Positions 43,315 to 54,911 of a DNA stretch of 64,000 nt are shown here, piece by piece. The position numbers and the translations under genes were made by a program. This DNA is from Glandiceps talaboti (taxonomy: Eukaryota; Hemichordata; Enteropneusta; Spengelidae). The stretch covers positions 15,353,063 through 15,417,062 of the forward strand of contig NC_135559.1 in NCBI RefSeq assembly GCF_964340395.1, in the 5' to 3' direction. Within the stretch, counting starts at the first letter, position 1. Each line of letters starts with the position of its first letter. The notes under the pieces were generated by a model that did no database searches, had not been told where the DNA came from, and was given only the letters and a program-made list of their open reading frames with translations.

Positions 43315-46300
43315 ATGGATCCGAAATTTGCAGAGAAAGCGACTCTGACTTCATTGCTTTTAGCTTTCTTTGTGTTTTGTCTTTGCTTCCAAAAAGGTAG
43401 GTTTTTGATATTGAATCAATATGGCTCTACTAGTACTACACATTTTTTTCTGTTAAAGTCGGCTGCACATGGTAATATTTTTGCATCACAAGGACATGTT
43501 TAGAATGATAATAATGAGCCATGTATCGTGACCGTCACACACTTTTCAATAAACAGTTCAATTATCTTTGTTATTTGACACTAATATATATGTAAACATG
43601 ATTATTTGACGACAAATAACTTGTAAATTTACAGTAGTAGTACTAGAGGTTAGTATAGCCAGTAGGGCAGTGTGGTTTACACGCCATAAGTTCGACATAA
43701 CCCCGGTCAACCTTCATGCAAACGTCCCATACAAATAAATTGGTTAATATCATGAAGCCATGGCAGTCCATCATGTAGCCAACTGCGCGAATAATTAAAC
43801 CTTCAGTGAGATAATCAAACCATAGACTATTTCCTATAACGTGTAAATGTCTTTAGCCCTTCTTATAAAATCGTTGACTCGGATATGTTTTGTAACAACA
43901 TTGAAATAGTGACTACATCCAAGGTAACACCCAAATATTGATAATAAAATGTGAAATAATGATCTTTATCCGGGGTCTATCACTCTTTTTGGATGCATAT
44001 GATAATCATTATTATGTCAGACCACAAATGGCATATTTGACTGCCAGGTTGCAAATTCACAATTCTTTTCAAATTGACCCATATTTTACTCAAACAACCA
44101 AATACATCTTGGTTTACTCGGTAGTGTATGACATTTTAGTAAGCGAGAAAAAGAGAGTTTAAAAAGTGAAAAAAAAATAATTATAAATAATATGTTGAAT
44201 TTATGTAGTTTACATTATTGACAGAATATGCACTCTTTCGAGAACAATTCCCTTGTTTTCGAATGAAGTTTATCATTTTGTATAATGAATGATGGTGTAA
44301 ATCTGTTTTAGCTGTCATTTGTTGTGTATAGACAATGGCATACAACCTCAATGGAAGTATTTAAGTCCAAGTCAAGTTGAATTTGCAAACAAAGAAATTA
44401 GTGATTGGAAATTTAAGACTACCTTTCAGGCCCCTTATCTGTTGCTCCTCTTGACAATTACTACCCCCACCCCCTTACATTATATTTATAAACTATCTAA
44501 CATTAAGAATTATTATTTTTTTTTTAAAAATCATGTTTCATTTCTAAATAAAGGTTTGTGTTCTTGTCCTACAAGGTAAGGGCCCCCAAGAAACTCCTGA
44601 TCATTATAAGTAAAAAGGCTTGTTGATATTAATGAACAAAATTAAAACAAAACGATTATGTATATACAGCTTTATTTCCAGACATCATTGATCCTTGAAC
44701 TATTGGCATGTGGTTATGTACAATTCAATGGTTAACTATTTCTTGGTATTTGCCCTAAGGTGACATGTTGTCTACACTGATATATTTGTGCATGGTGATT
44801 TCAACTTACAGATACCTATTAGAGTTGACTAAAGGTTCAAAGAATGAATATTTGGCCCCAGACAACTAGTCTCTGATATCACAAAGGTGTATTGCCAGGG
44901 TTCGAATGGGTGGTAGGGGTAGCATGCAAACCTAATTTATATGCGGAAATGTCTCTCCTGTCAAGGAGAGTGTGAGTATCCTATATATACAAATGTATAG
45001 CCCTCTTGGCCAGTAACATGCCCAGCAGAGGGACAACAAACAAATTACATTCAAAAATGTCTTTCTCTTGTCAAGGGGAGTGGGAGTTTCAAATGGGAGA
45101 CCTGTCCAGCAAAGCTGCCTATACTTTAGTTAAAGGTCAACACGGGTCAAACCTTGTTTGAGTATCAAAATATTTATTTCTGTAATTTGCCTTAGGTACA
45201 CTCCCATGCAGTCATGCAGCTTTTCTGTTTCATATAACCATGCAGAAATCAATAAGAAACTGGACATGCTACACTTCAAATCAAGAAAGCAAGATTAAAT
45301 GAGTACAGTTTTTTGCTACATTTTAACTAAGTGAAATAAATGAACTACACATGCCACTAGCACTAATAGTAATAGTAATACAGACATTAAACGAACACTG
45401 CAAAGGACACTTTATGCACCCTTCGTCAGATGATTGATACTAAGAAAAACATTGGTACCCAAATATCTGCATAGCGTTACAATACATTTAAATGTTTTTG
45501 TTTGTTTTTTCATTTAGACTAAATGTAGCAAAAAAAAAATGCACTCTTGCTATTGAAGTGTCACTGTGTGGCATATATGCATTTTTTTGTGTTTTTTTTG
45601 CATGGTTGTATCTGTTAACTCTTGTCTAACTGTAATGGTTCGCTGTATATCTGATGAGAAGAAACCAATAACGCAGAGACCATATGGAAAACAACGAAAA
45701 ACATAACTACCTGAACTAGACACTCACATATGAATATATATATATAAAGAAATCTCTACCTACCCCATCTATTCTAAAATTGGAACCACACAATTTGCTT
45801 TGTTAGGCCTAAGTTTCCTTAATTTTGTTGATTACTAAATGATAGAATACTCCAAAAAAATTAATTGTTTGGTTCCGGTTACCCTATCCCACCTAGCTTT
45901 TCACTGCCAACCCTAAAATTTTTTACGTATTCAAGAACAAAATGATAAAATTGCAAAAATTGTGAAGCCTCATGAGAAATAGTGGATGCAGAAACTGACA
46001 AATAAAACTGTTCTTCCAATCTGTAATGGCTATACATCTGATAGGAAGAAATAAACAACGCAGAGACTATTTGGAAAACAGTGGAAAACCTGACCTAGAC
46101 ACTCACAGAAAAAAAATATAATAAAATAAAATAAAAAATCTACCTACCCCACCTATCCTAAAATTGAGTGTTATTGGAACCACACAATTTTTTTTTGTTA
46201 GGCTTTTTATAGCAAACATCTAAAGAACTGGCATGGCTGGATTTAACCTACTACTCTTTAAGCCAAACCAGATTAGGACTGAATAACTACTTGTCTGATG

Positions 46301-49300
46301 GTCTACATTTTACCAACCATCTTAAGAATAAGAATTCTATTCTAGTCAAAATATTTAAAGAAATCCAGCATACCACCCTGAAAGCTTACTTTGTTTAACT
46401 TTACAAGGGTGTGATACATCATGAACCACTGCAGTACTGTAAACAAACAATTAGTGTTTGAAACCAGTAAAACACAGACACAGTACTGGCACTGTTGTAC
46501 CATATTGTGATAGACATAAACAGATAGGTATATCATATTACAACCAGGAAGGAAATGTTTTCATTAGATTAATGGTAATTCACTTGAGATTAAACCAGAC
46601 ACAATAACTTACTTGCCATGTTTTGATTCCTGACTTTGCAGGGGGGGGGGGGGGGAGGCGGTATCAGGGCCAGCTCTGCTCTGCGTAGGGGTGTGTGGCC
46701 AGTGTGGGAAACCCCAAGCCCCATTTTAGACCCACTTTGACCAAAAATCAATAACCCATTTTAGACCATTACAGGTTTTTAAAAGATGAAAGTTTAGACC
46801 AAAAGACATTTTCCTTAGGGGGCAACATTTTGGGGCAATTAATGGCAGTTATGATTTGGTAAAGGAAAATGGGCTACATTTTAGACCAAGCAAAGTAAAA
46901 AATAATGCAAAGTGGACCCTGTTTTAGACTCTTCATCTCGAAAAAAAACAGACCCCATTTTAGACCAAAGGGCTACAAAATGTACCCCAAAGGGCGGCAC
47001 ATATACCTATACTCAAATAGCCCCTCCCCCTCCCCTTGTTCCTTTTAATAATATATATTGTACCAGGAACCCCAAAACAAATGATATGATGTAACACTTG
47101 TATTTATGGTCATGATTGTTATAGTTTTTGCTGGCAAAATGAGATACATGTACATGTAAATCTAGTCAGTTCTGTTAAAAAGTTGTTTACTTTTTCATTT
47201 CCAGGATTGAGCTACAATGACTGCCAGCCATGTGATAAATACCATTGTGCATGCATATCACAAATCCATAATTTGACAGTGGAAACAGCAGCTACGGTAC
47301 AACATTGTGACAACCCAGTTGGTGTGACATTTACAGTGGAGGTAAGTTATCACAAATCCATCATGTTACCATGGAAACACTTGTTATGGTACAACATTGT
47401 GACAACCCAGTCGGTGTTCTACATTTACAGTGGAGGAAAGTTATCACAAATCCATAATGTTATCATGGAAACACTAGTTATGGTACAACTTTGTGATATA
47501 GTAACCCAGTGGATGTGACATTTACAGTGGAGGAAAGTGATGAGCAATAGAAAACAAATAAACACATTAGATTTATCACTGATATTCGAGAAATGATATT
47601 TGATAACTGTAATCAGGTATGATGGTAGTATAAGAAATTAAGTACAGATAGTTGGAAAGTTATACTGAATGATAGTGGCATGTGGATAAGAAATAGGCAA
47701 CTTTTATTTGAAAAAAACAAACTTTAATACAATGCTTTTCTACTTGAATAATCATTGTGAAGTAGCAGAACCCAAGTCGTGCTTGTATATCAATGAATTG
47801 AAAAAAATATGATTGGAAAAAACATTAGATAAAAGGAATTGAAAATATGAAGTATGTAAGTTATGATATGGTAAAATATGATATCCATAAAATCTTTCAA
47901 AATTTGTATTATTGTAATAAGGCCTAATAAAAAAAGATTGTGTTCTGGTTAAACTCAATTTTAGAATAGGTGGGTAGGTAGATTTGTTATTTTATTTTAT
48001 TATATATTTTTTTTATGTGTGAGTGTCTAGTTCAGGTTTTCCATTGTTTTAGAAATGGTCTCTGTATTATTTATTTCTTCCTATCATATGTACAGCCATT
48101 ACAGATTGGAAAAACAGTTTTATATTGTCTTTTTAAGTTGATGTCAGTTTCCGCATCCACTGTTTCTCGTGAGAGTTCACAAATTTTGCGATTTTGTTAT
48201 TTTTTTTCTCGAATACGTAAAACAAGTTTAGGGTCGGCAGTGAAAAGCTAGGTGGGGGTCGGGTAACTGGAACCAAACAATTATTTTTTTAGGTCTAATA
48301 TTGTAATGTTTGTATTGATATTTTGCAGGTGGACAGACTCAACATATATTTTGAACACACATTTAGCAATAATGATGAAACTGTTGAAGTGACAGGATGG
48401 AAAGGATTTCAGCTGCATGTCACAATGACAAATACTGACCCAGCAAACATCAAAATAATGGTAAGTAAGGTCAAAGTTCAAAATAATAAGCAAGGTCATA
48501 GTTCAAAGTAATGGTAAGGTCATAGTTTGAAGTTCAAAATAATGGTAAGTAAGGTCATAGTTCAAAGTAATTGTAAGGTCATAGTTTGAAGTTCAAAATA
48601 ATGGTAAGTAAGGTCATAGTTCAAAGTAATTGTAAGGTCATAGTTTGAAGTTCAAAGTAATGGTAAGTAAGGTCATAGTTCAAAGTTCAAAATAATAAGC
48701 AAGGTCATAGTTCAAAGTTATGGTAAGGTCTAAGTTTAAACCAAATGGTGAATATGTAGGGTGATAGTTCAAACTATGGTATGTAAGGTCATAGTTCAGA
48801 GTTCATAATAATGGTAAGGTCATAGTTCAAATAGTGCTGAGGTCAGATTTCAAATTTCCTACCAATGATCCTTTATCACCCGTATAAAACCCCTATGTAA
48901 AGCAATTTCCATGTGTGCCAGTGTTCATATCAGGTGTAAGATTCAAATGCACACTATTGCAATATGTGTTGGCTGTATGTGCAGTGCTCTGAATGAATCA
49001 GTAAACAAGACAACATAGGAAGCAAGTAGTAAAGATGAAATGTAATACAATATCATCTAAATATGATTATCATTTTTGTAATTGGGTCAGTGTTTTAATC
49101 AGCTAGCAAACATTTATTACTTTAGAAGGGCCATACACAAGGTCTAGACTTCATGTAGTGTGCAAGTCAATAAATAAAAAATATTAACATTTAGCTGTTG
49201 CTGTGTTCAAGAAAACACAAACTCATTGTCAGTTCAAGTAGACAAAAAAATCAGGGGTGACTACATTTTTTTTTCAAGGGAAGCTATTATAATACTTCTG

Positions 49301-51390
49301 GTTCAAAAGCTACTTCTGAATAGTGCTCCTAGTGGTCAAACTATGAAATCTTTTGTTTTCCTGAGAACAGAAATGTGGTGTACTGTTCTTACATTGACTC
49401 ATATATGTATTTTATGATTATTACTTTTTGACAGGCTGCCTATAAGATCTATGGTAAAGAACAAGGATTGCTAGTTGACAGAGTGTTTACTATCAACAGA
49501 CGTGACTGTACTGTTAGTTATGGTAAGTTTAGTTGATAGAGTGTTTACCATCAACAGATGTGACTGTACTGTTAGTTATGGTAAGTTTAGTTGATAGAGT
49601 GTTTACTATCAACAGACGTGACTGTACTGTTAGTTATGGTAAGTTTAGTTGATAGAGTGTTTACTATCAACAGACGTGACTGTACTGTTAGTTATGGTAA
49701 GTTTAGTTGATAGAGCGTTTACTATCAACAGACGTGACTGTACTGTTAGTTATGGTAAGTTTAGTTGATAGAGTGTTTACTATCAACAGATGTGACTGTA
49801 CTGTTAGTTATGGTAAGTTTAGTTGATAGAGTGTTTACTATCAACAGACATGACTGTACTGTTAGTTATGGTAAGTTTAGTTGATAGAGTGTTTACTATC
49901 AACAGACGTGACTGTACTGTTAGTTATGGTAAGTTTAGTTGACAGAGTGTTTACTATCAACAGACGTGACTGTACTGTTAGTTGTGGTAAGTTTAGTTGA
50001 TAGAGTGTTTACTATCAACAGACGTGACTACTGTTAGTTATGGTAAGTTTAGTTGATAGACTGTTTGCTATCAACAGATGTGACTGTACTGTTAGTTATG
50101 GTAAGTTTAGTTGATAGAGTGTTTACTTTCAACAGACGTGACTGTACTGTTAGTTATGGTAAGTTTAGTTGATAGAGTGTTTACTATCAACAGATGTGAC
50201 TGTACTGTTAGTTATGGTAAGTTTAATTGATAGAGTGTTTACTATCAACAGACGTGACTGTACTGTTAGTTATGGTAAGTTTAGTTGATAGACTGTTTAC
50301 TATCAACAGATGTGACTACTGTTAGTTATGGTAAGTTTGGTTGATAGACTGTTTACTATCAACAGACGTGACTGTACTGTTAGTTATGGTAAGTTTAGTT
50401 GATAGAGTGTTTACTATCAACAGACGTGACTACTGTTAGTTGTGGTAAGTTTAGTTGATAGAGTGTTTACTATCAACAGACGTGACTACTGTTAGTTATG
50501 GTAAGTTTTGTTGATAGACTGTTTGCTATCAACAGATGTGACTACTGTTAGCTATGGTAAGTTTAGTTGATAGACTGTTTACTATCAACAGACGTGACTA
50601 CTGTTAGTTATGGTAAGTTTTGTTGATAGACTGTTTGCTATCAACAGATGTGACTGTACTGTTAGCTATGGTAAGTTTAGTTGATAGACTGTTTGCTATC
50701 AATGCATAAAAATAACCCTCCCTACTTCTCTGATTATAACTGCAGGGCTAGTCATGAACAAAGTAAATGATATCTGCCTCACATATCCACTTGCTCTAAA
50801 GTACTATATAAAAAGAACAGTAACTGCCATAAATAGTAGTTTAGTGGATGGGTTTGTTGAGAATTTAACCGGGGAATTTAAAAAACACACCTAAACTGTT
50901 TTTTTAATTTTTATTTTATTTTTTAGAGAGAACTGGTGGTATGAATGATACAGGAAAGATAGCTATAGCAGTGGTGGCATTGGTACTTGTCATCGGTGTC
51001 ATTATTGTTATTATCATTCTGTATCGACGTAATCAGATTTGTATCCAGAAACCTCCTCTAGTTGAAATGATGGAGCACCCTGCAACATCTGATCCTTATC
51101 AAGAAGGTCCTACAGAGTCTACCTTACGAGTGGAATACAAAGCAAATAAGACCTCACTGCGAACTGAAGGCAGGGATGAAATCATTACTAATCCTAACGC
51201 ACAATCAACAGAAAAACTTGTAGAAACAGAGAGAGGTGGCGCGGAGGTGTCTATATCACGACCCAGACCTAAAGGTCTCAAAGCTGGGACTGCCGGAACG
51301 TCAGGAAGTGTGATGAATGCAGAGCAAGCTTCACCTTCTAAAGCGACGGGAGCAATCCCAAAAATTCGACTGAACCAAAATAATGTGTAA
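43315..51390 (+). CDS. Uncharacterised type I single-pass membrane protein, five exons
   Basis: Exons: 43315-43396, 47205-47341, 48329-48460, 49435-49522, 50927-51390. All splice sites are GT-AG and in frame, giving 300 residues. The ATG at 43315 was chosen because it is followed by a signal peptide (LTSLLLAFFVFCLCF, residues 11-25). The ectodomain, residues 27-150, has six cysteines (34, 37, 42, 44, 62, 142) and one N-glycosylation site (Asn50 in NLT); its second half is rich in alternating hydrophobic residues (LNIYFEHTF, FQLHVTMTN, AAYKIYG), so it looks like a small beta-rich domain. The membrane span is residues 158-179 (IAIAVVALVLVIGVIIVIII), then YRRN as stop-transfer. The tail of about 120 residues is Ser/Thr/Pro-rich and disordered. 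I do not recognise the family. It may be a cell-surface receptor or adhesion protein, and it is divergent with PANK4. Three of its four introns start with tandem copies of the preceding exon end. Confidence 0.85.
43397..45619. other. Intron 1 of the membrane-protein gene, nothing assigned
   Basis: Long first intron. Short open frames occur but show no family features. No element was recognised until the dispersed repeat at 45620. Confidence 0.4.
45620..46205 (+). repeat. Dispersed repeat in intron 1, one full and one partial copy
   Basis: The full copy, about 45850-46175, contains TTGTTTGGTTCCGGTTACCC, CACCTAGCTTTTCACTGCCA, GTGGATGCAGAAACTGAC, TCTGTAATGGCTATACATCT, GACCTAGACACTCACA and CTACCTACCCCACCTAT. 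A partial direct copy precedes it at 45620-45800. A full inverted copy is in intron 2 at 47940-48290. Confidence 0.9.
46639..47000. repeat. Poly-G run and repeated ATTTTAGACC phrases
   Basis: A poly-G run at 46639-46656 is followed by at least five phrases of the CCATTTTAGACC type within 300 bp (46722, 46752, 46875, 46923, 46958). Each is embedded in a different context, as in a degenerate short-period repeat. Confidence 0.6.
47257..47530 (+). repeat. Exon 2 and its donor tandemly triplicated
   Basis: The end of exon 2 plus intron start (CACAAATCCATAATTTGACA, CGGTACAACATTGTGACAAC, TTTACAGTGGAG|GTAAGT) is followed by two intronic copies of about 90 bp. Both copies read GTGGAGGAAAGT at the junction, so the GT donor has been lost in each. 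The reading frame is also broken in them. They are decayed exon copies. Confidence 0.95.
47940..48290 (-). repeat. Inverted copy of the intron 1 dispersed repeat, in intron 2
   Basis: This is the reverse complement of 45850-46175 along its whole length, with small indels. The phrases ATAGGTGGGTAGGTAG, GTGTGAGTGTCTAGTTCAGG, CAGCCATTACAGATTGG, AGTTTCCGCATCCACTG and GGCAGTGAAAAGCTAGGTG are all present. It ends about 40 bp before exon 3. Confidence 0.9.
48452..48840 (+). repeat. Exon 3 end and donor tandemly repeated
   Basis: The junction CAAAATAATG|GTAAGTAAGG recurs as TTCAAAATAATGGTAAGTAA near 48544 and 48603 and in slightly changed form near 48662, with GTCATAGTTCAAAG filler. The basic period is about 59 bp. 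The array begins exactly at the genuine donor and decays with distance. Confidence 0.9.
49480..50705 (+). repeat. Exon 4 end and donor repeated about 21 times
   Basis: The last 45 bases of exon 4 plus the first bases of intron 4 (GTTGACAGAGTGTTTACTAT, CAACAGACGTGACTGTACTG, TTAGTTATG|GTAAGTTTA) are repeated head to tail in 20 further copies of 55-59 bp. All 20 keep GGTAAGTTT. The first half of each copy, GTTGATAG then AGTGTTTA then CTATCAAC, is a perfect 8-bp hairpin; the genuine exon has one mismatch in it. Some copies lack three bases (GTGACTACTG). Confidence 0.97.
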
Positions 51391-51474
51391 TTCATCAGAG
51401 AAATTATCAGTTTCTTCTTTTTCACTTTGAGATAATCATGTTAGTATTATTGTGCCTTCTTTTAGCACATCATT

Positions 51475-51870
51475 TTCATACAGCCTTCATTGATTGGCTT
51501 AGATCATGTCACATGGTATGGACTAGTGACCTCAATTTGCATATAGTGTGGCACTAGTCCTGTTCTATTTTCCCTAGGGCAACAGTCATCAAGCACAAGA
51601 GTCTTTTCAGTGATTTGCTTTGACTATGGAAAGAATATGTGCCTGAGAATGTGATGTGTTATAAAACACTTATTGCCTTGCCTTATTTGGGCACTAGTCG
51701 ACGTCATATACCCATAGTGCTGTCATATAGAAACTAATTCCCTTAGCTTTCAGCCTCAAGGAAATAGCTGCTGCGTATTAAACAGCCTTTGGGGTAATAT
51801 ACAACTACTAATGCCCTTATAGCTGGGCAATAAGTGTATATATTACAGCCCTTATATGGCATTTGCACAA
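51475..51870 (-). repeat. Dispersed repeat, copy 2 (inverted relative to 33395)
   Basis: Contains CTATGGAAAGAATATGTGCC, GAGAATGTGATGTGTTATAA and AACACTTATTGCCTTGCCTT, the reverse complement of the PANK4 intron 7 element. It begins about 85 bp past the stop codon, so it probably lies in the 3' untranslated region of the membrane-protein gene. Confidence 0.75.
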
Positions 51871-52479
51871 GAGGATTGAATGGATGTAACGAGGGCAGAC
51901 AAGTTAGATGTATATTTTTTTTCAGTTTTGTTTGTTTTTAGGTGGAACTTTAATTTAATTTGGGGGTGTATGGGAGTGTGTATGTTAGGAATGAATCCTG
52001 CTCAGTTGGAAATATTAAAATGGGAAATAACTTAAATGAATGAATTATCTATCAATGTATTCAGAAAAAAATTGATAAAAACATTATTCTTATCAGGAAA
52101 TTTTCAACAAGGCTTTAGTTTACAATTTGTCTATATAATAGCAATTCTTCCAAGATATTTAACTTTTACATTTAGAAATTATATTTTGTACATAATAATA
52201 TGATGTAGTGAACTTCTAGACTTAGGCCATAATTTACAAGCAAACTAATTAGTTTTTCAATGAAATTTCACATTTTTGTTTAACTGAAACAACTTCAACA
52301 AGACATGCTGGGCTTCACTTTCAACAACTACTGTTAAAAAAAGACTTGGGTATTTAATATTTTGAATTAACTTTCCATCATCATACATGCACATGTTACT
52401 CTTGCGAGATTACTTTGGAAAATCTAAGACAGTATTATCTGAAAACTATTATTATGACATGTTGACATTCATGTTAAGG
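51871..52479. other. A+T-rich 3' flank of the membrane-protein gene
   Basis: No second gene or element. No clear polyadenylation signal stands out among many A+T-rich hexamers. Confidence 0.4.
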
Positions 52480-53170
52480 GCGTATTTGTTTGTACACAAC
52501 TAAGTACAAGTTGGTCCTCTTTCTCCCTAGGGGGTATTTGTTTGTGCACAACTAAGTACAAGTTGGTCCTCTTTCTCTCTAGTGGTATTTGTTTGTACAC
52601 AACTAAGTACAAGTTGGTCCTCTTTCTCTCTAGTGGGTATTTGTTTGTACACAACTAAGTACAAGTTGGTCCTCTTTCTCTCTAGTGGTATTTGTTTGTA
52701 CACAACTAAGTACAAGTTGGTCCTCTTCTTCCCTAGGGGGTATTTGTTTGTACACAACTAAGTACAAGTTGGTCCTCTTTCTCCCTAGGTGGTATTTGTT
52801 TGTACACAACTAAGTACAAGTTGGTCCTCTTTCTCTCTAGTGGTATTTGTTTGTACACAACTAAGTACAAGTTGGTCCTCTTTCTCTCTAGTGGGTATTT
52901 GTTTGTACACAACTAAGTACAAGTTGGTCCTCTTTCTCCCTAGGGGGTATTTGTTTGTTCACAACTAAGTACAAGTTGGTCCTCTTTCTCCCTAGGGGTT
53001 ATTTGTTTGTACACAACTAAGAACAAGTTAGTCCTCTTTCTCCCTAGGGGGTATTTGTTTGTACACCACTAAGTACAAGTTGGTCCTCTTTCTCCCTAGA
53101 GGTTATTTGTTTGTTCACAACTAAGTACAAGTTTGGCCTCTTTCTCCCTAGGGGGTATTTGTTTGTACTC
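52480..53170 (+). repeat. Minisatellite of 52 bp with splice-acceptor-like unit
   Basis: About 13 units read GTATTTGTTTGTACACAACT, AAGTACAAGTTGGTCCTCTT, TCTCCCTAGGGG. Each has a branch-point-like ACAACTAAG, then a pyrimidine tract CCTCTTTCTCCCTAG ending in AG before G, which makes a good 3' splice site on the plus strand. Copies differ at a few sites (CTCTCTAGTG or CTCCCTAGGG). Confidence 0.95.
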
Positions 53171-53489
53171 TAAGTAGAAGCTGGGAGAAAGAGGATTAAA
53201 TTCAAAATAGATTCAATCTATGGAAGACCCATGCAATGCTAAATATTTGTGTAGACTTCCACTTGATGTTTCCAGGGACTTCCAGTGTTTATACTACTTT
53301 GAGTACACTATAGGCAATGTACCACTATCACTGTGTGTTTCAAACTCAATTGTGCCATAGACACTGCTTTCGGGTAGGGTCTATGCTTTTGCATGCCACA
53401 ATAATAGTTATAGATTGTGTATGTCATAGCTTGTTGAAATTGAGAATGCCACAGTTGTATCAACATCTGTGTTTGATGAATTTTAAAGG

Positions 53490-53870
53490 CCAATAAAAAA
53501 AAATATGTGTTTCCGATAACCTGACCGACCCTAGTTTAAGCCTCAGATCCTAAACATTTTTTTAAACATTTAAAACAAAAAGATAAGAAATTCTTTGTCT
53601 TCTTGACCTTCATGCATATCTGTTTTCTTTCCCCAGTGATATCTGTACATATTTCATCAAAATATCACAGAAGGGGTATTCTGACCGACATTTTGTTTGT
53701 TTTGGGGTCAAAACAATATTTTTCAAAAATAAGCAAAAAGATAATACAAAATAAATTCCCACCCTACCTACCCGCGTCTTCTGATGCCATGTTATCTGAA
53801 ACACACAATTATTATTCTTTTTCGCCTAAAACATTCTCAGGAATGAAACCAAAGAATCAAACCACTTACT
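53490..53870. repeat. Divergent relative of the intron 1/intron 2 dispersed repeat
   Basis: CGATAACCTGACCGACCCTA, CATACATCTG-like ATATCTGTACATATTTC, and CCCACCCTACCTACCCGCGT echo the order of phrases in the element at 45850-46175, but the match is weaker. Confidence 0.45.
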
Positions 53871-54911
53871 AACCTCAACCAAATTTAATTTCACTACCAA
53901 AGAGATATGAAATACATGTTAAGACATTAATTGTAAACATTCTTTTTTTGAATTTTGTCTTTCTCGTACAATAATTTTGACATAGAATTGAAAACTATTG
54001 CTATGAATGTAGTTTATTCAGATTTTGCTACATTTACTGCAAAAAATTAAGTGATTGGTCAAAATGTTGACATAAATCATAAAGAGAAAAAACTGCAGGT
54101 ATAAAATGGTTCAAATAAAGAGATTTTGAATTTGCCAAAAAGTTATCCAAAAATAGAAACATTGTTCAACCAATTTTGACAATACATTTACTGCAAAATT
54201 TCATGGAATGTAAATTTTTATACCAAAATTGGAGGTTTAAGTAACAAGTGAAAACTATTTAATTCTGATCCAAAAATGATGTGGAATTTGCCAAAATGTT
54301 ATCCACAAATATACATTTATTCACATACCAAAATTTGCTGGGAAAGCACTCTCACTGAATTTTTTAAAACAACTTCTTCCAGGCTTCAAATTAACTGCCA
54401 TTTCACAGCAATAAATATGTAAACAGGTAATATGATTTTTAACATATGTTATTAACTTTCCATATACTAATGTAGGTAATTTTGTATTTTATAAAGTGTA
54501 TATTTATATTTCATTACTGTAATCATGTATTTGGGTGAAGTTCGCAGTGATTGGGTAGTCATGATTTGTATAGCGCCATCTAGTGGCTGTACTAATAATT
54601 AATATTGTTTTCTTATCAGAATTTGCATCAATCAGAGTGTTTACAGAGCTATACAAGATGCACACTTTTAGCATTGATAATGGTAAAGTTTTATTGTGAA
54701 TAGTATTTATTTCACATTCATACTTAATAATGATATACTAATATTTATGGCTAGTTAGTGCAGCAATATAATCCGTCCAATTCACCGTAATATATCCATT
54801 GTCCTTTGAACCCAATTCTTACTAAACGGTCGATTCCAGTAATAATCTGATATATCTTAGATCATGACACCTTCCTTGCCATACACATTTTGACATAGAT
54901 GCTTCACTGTT
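53871..54911. other. A+T-rich non-coding DNA
   Basis: Nothing assigned. The phrase AATTTGCCAAAATGTTATCC recurs in changed form at 54130 and 54291, which hints at an old duplication. Confidence 0.4.

Noticed and set aside
49480-50705. CRISPR-like regular array
   Set aside because: Units are identical throughout with no variable spacers, the context is an animal intron, and the unit is derived from the neighbouring exon.
52469-52757. Minus-strand frames with TNKYPLERKR-like repeats
   Set aside because: They are translations of the 52-bp minisatellite.
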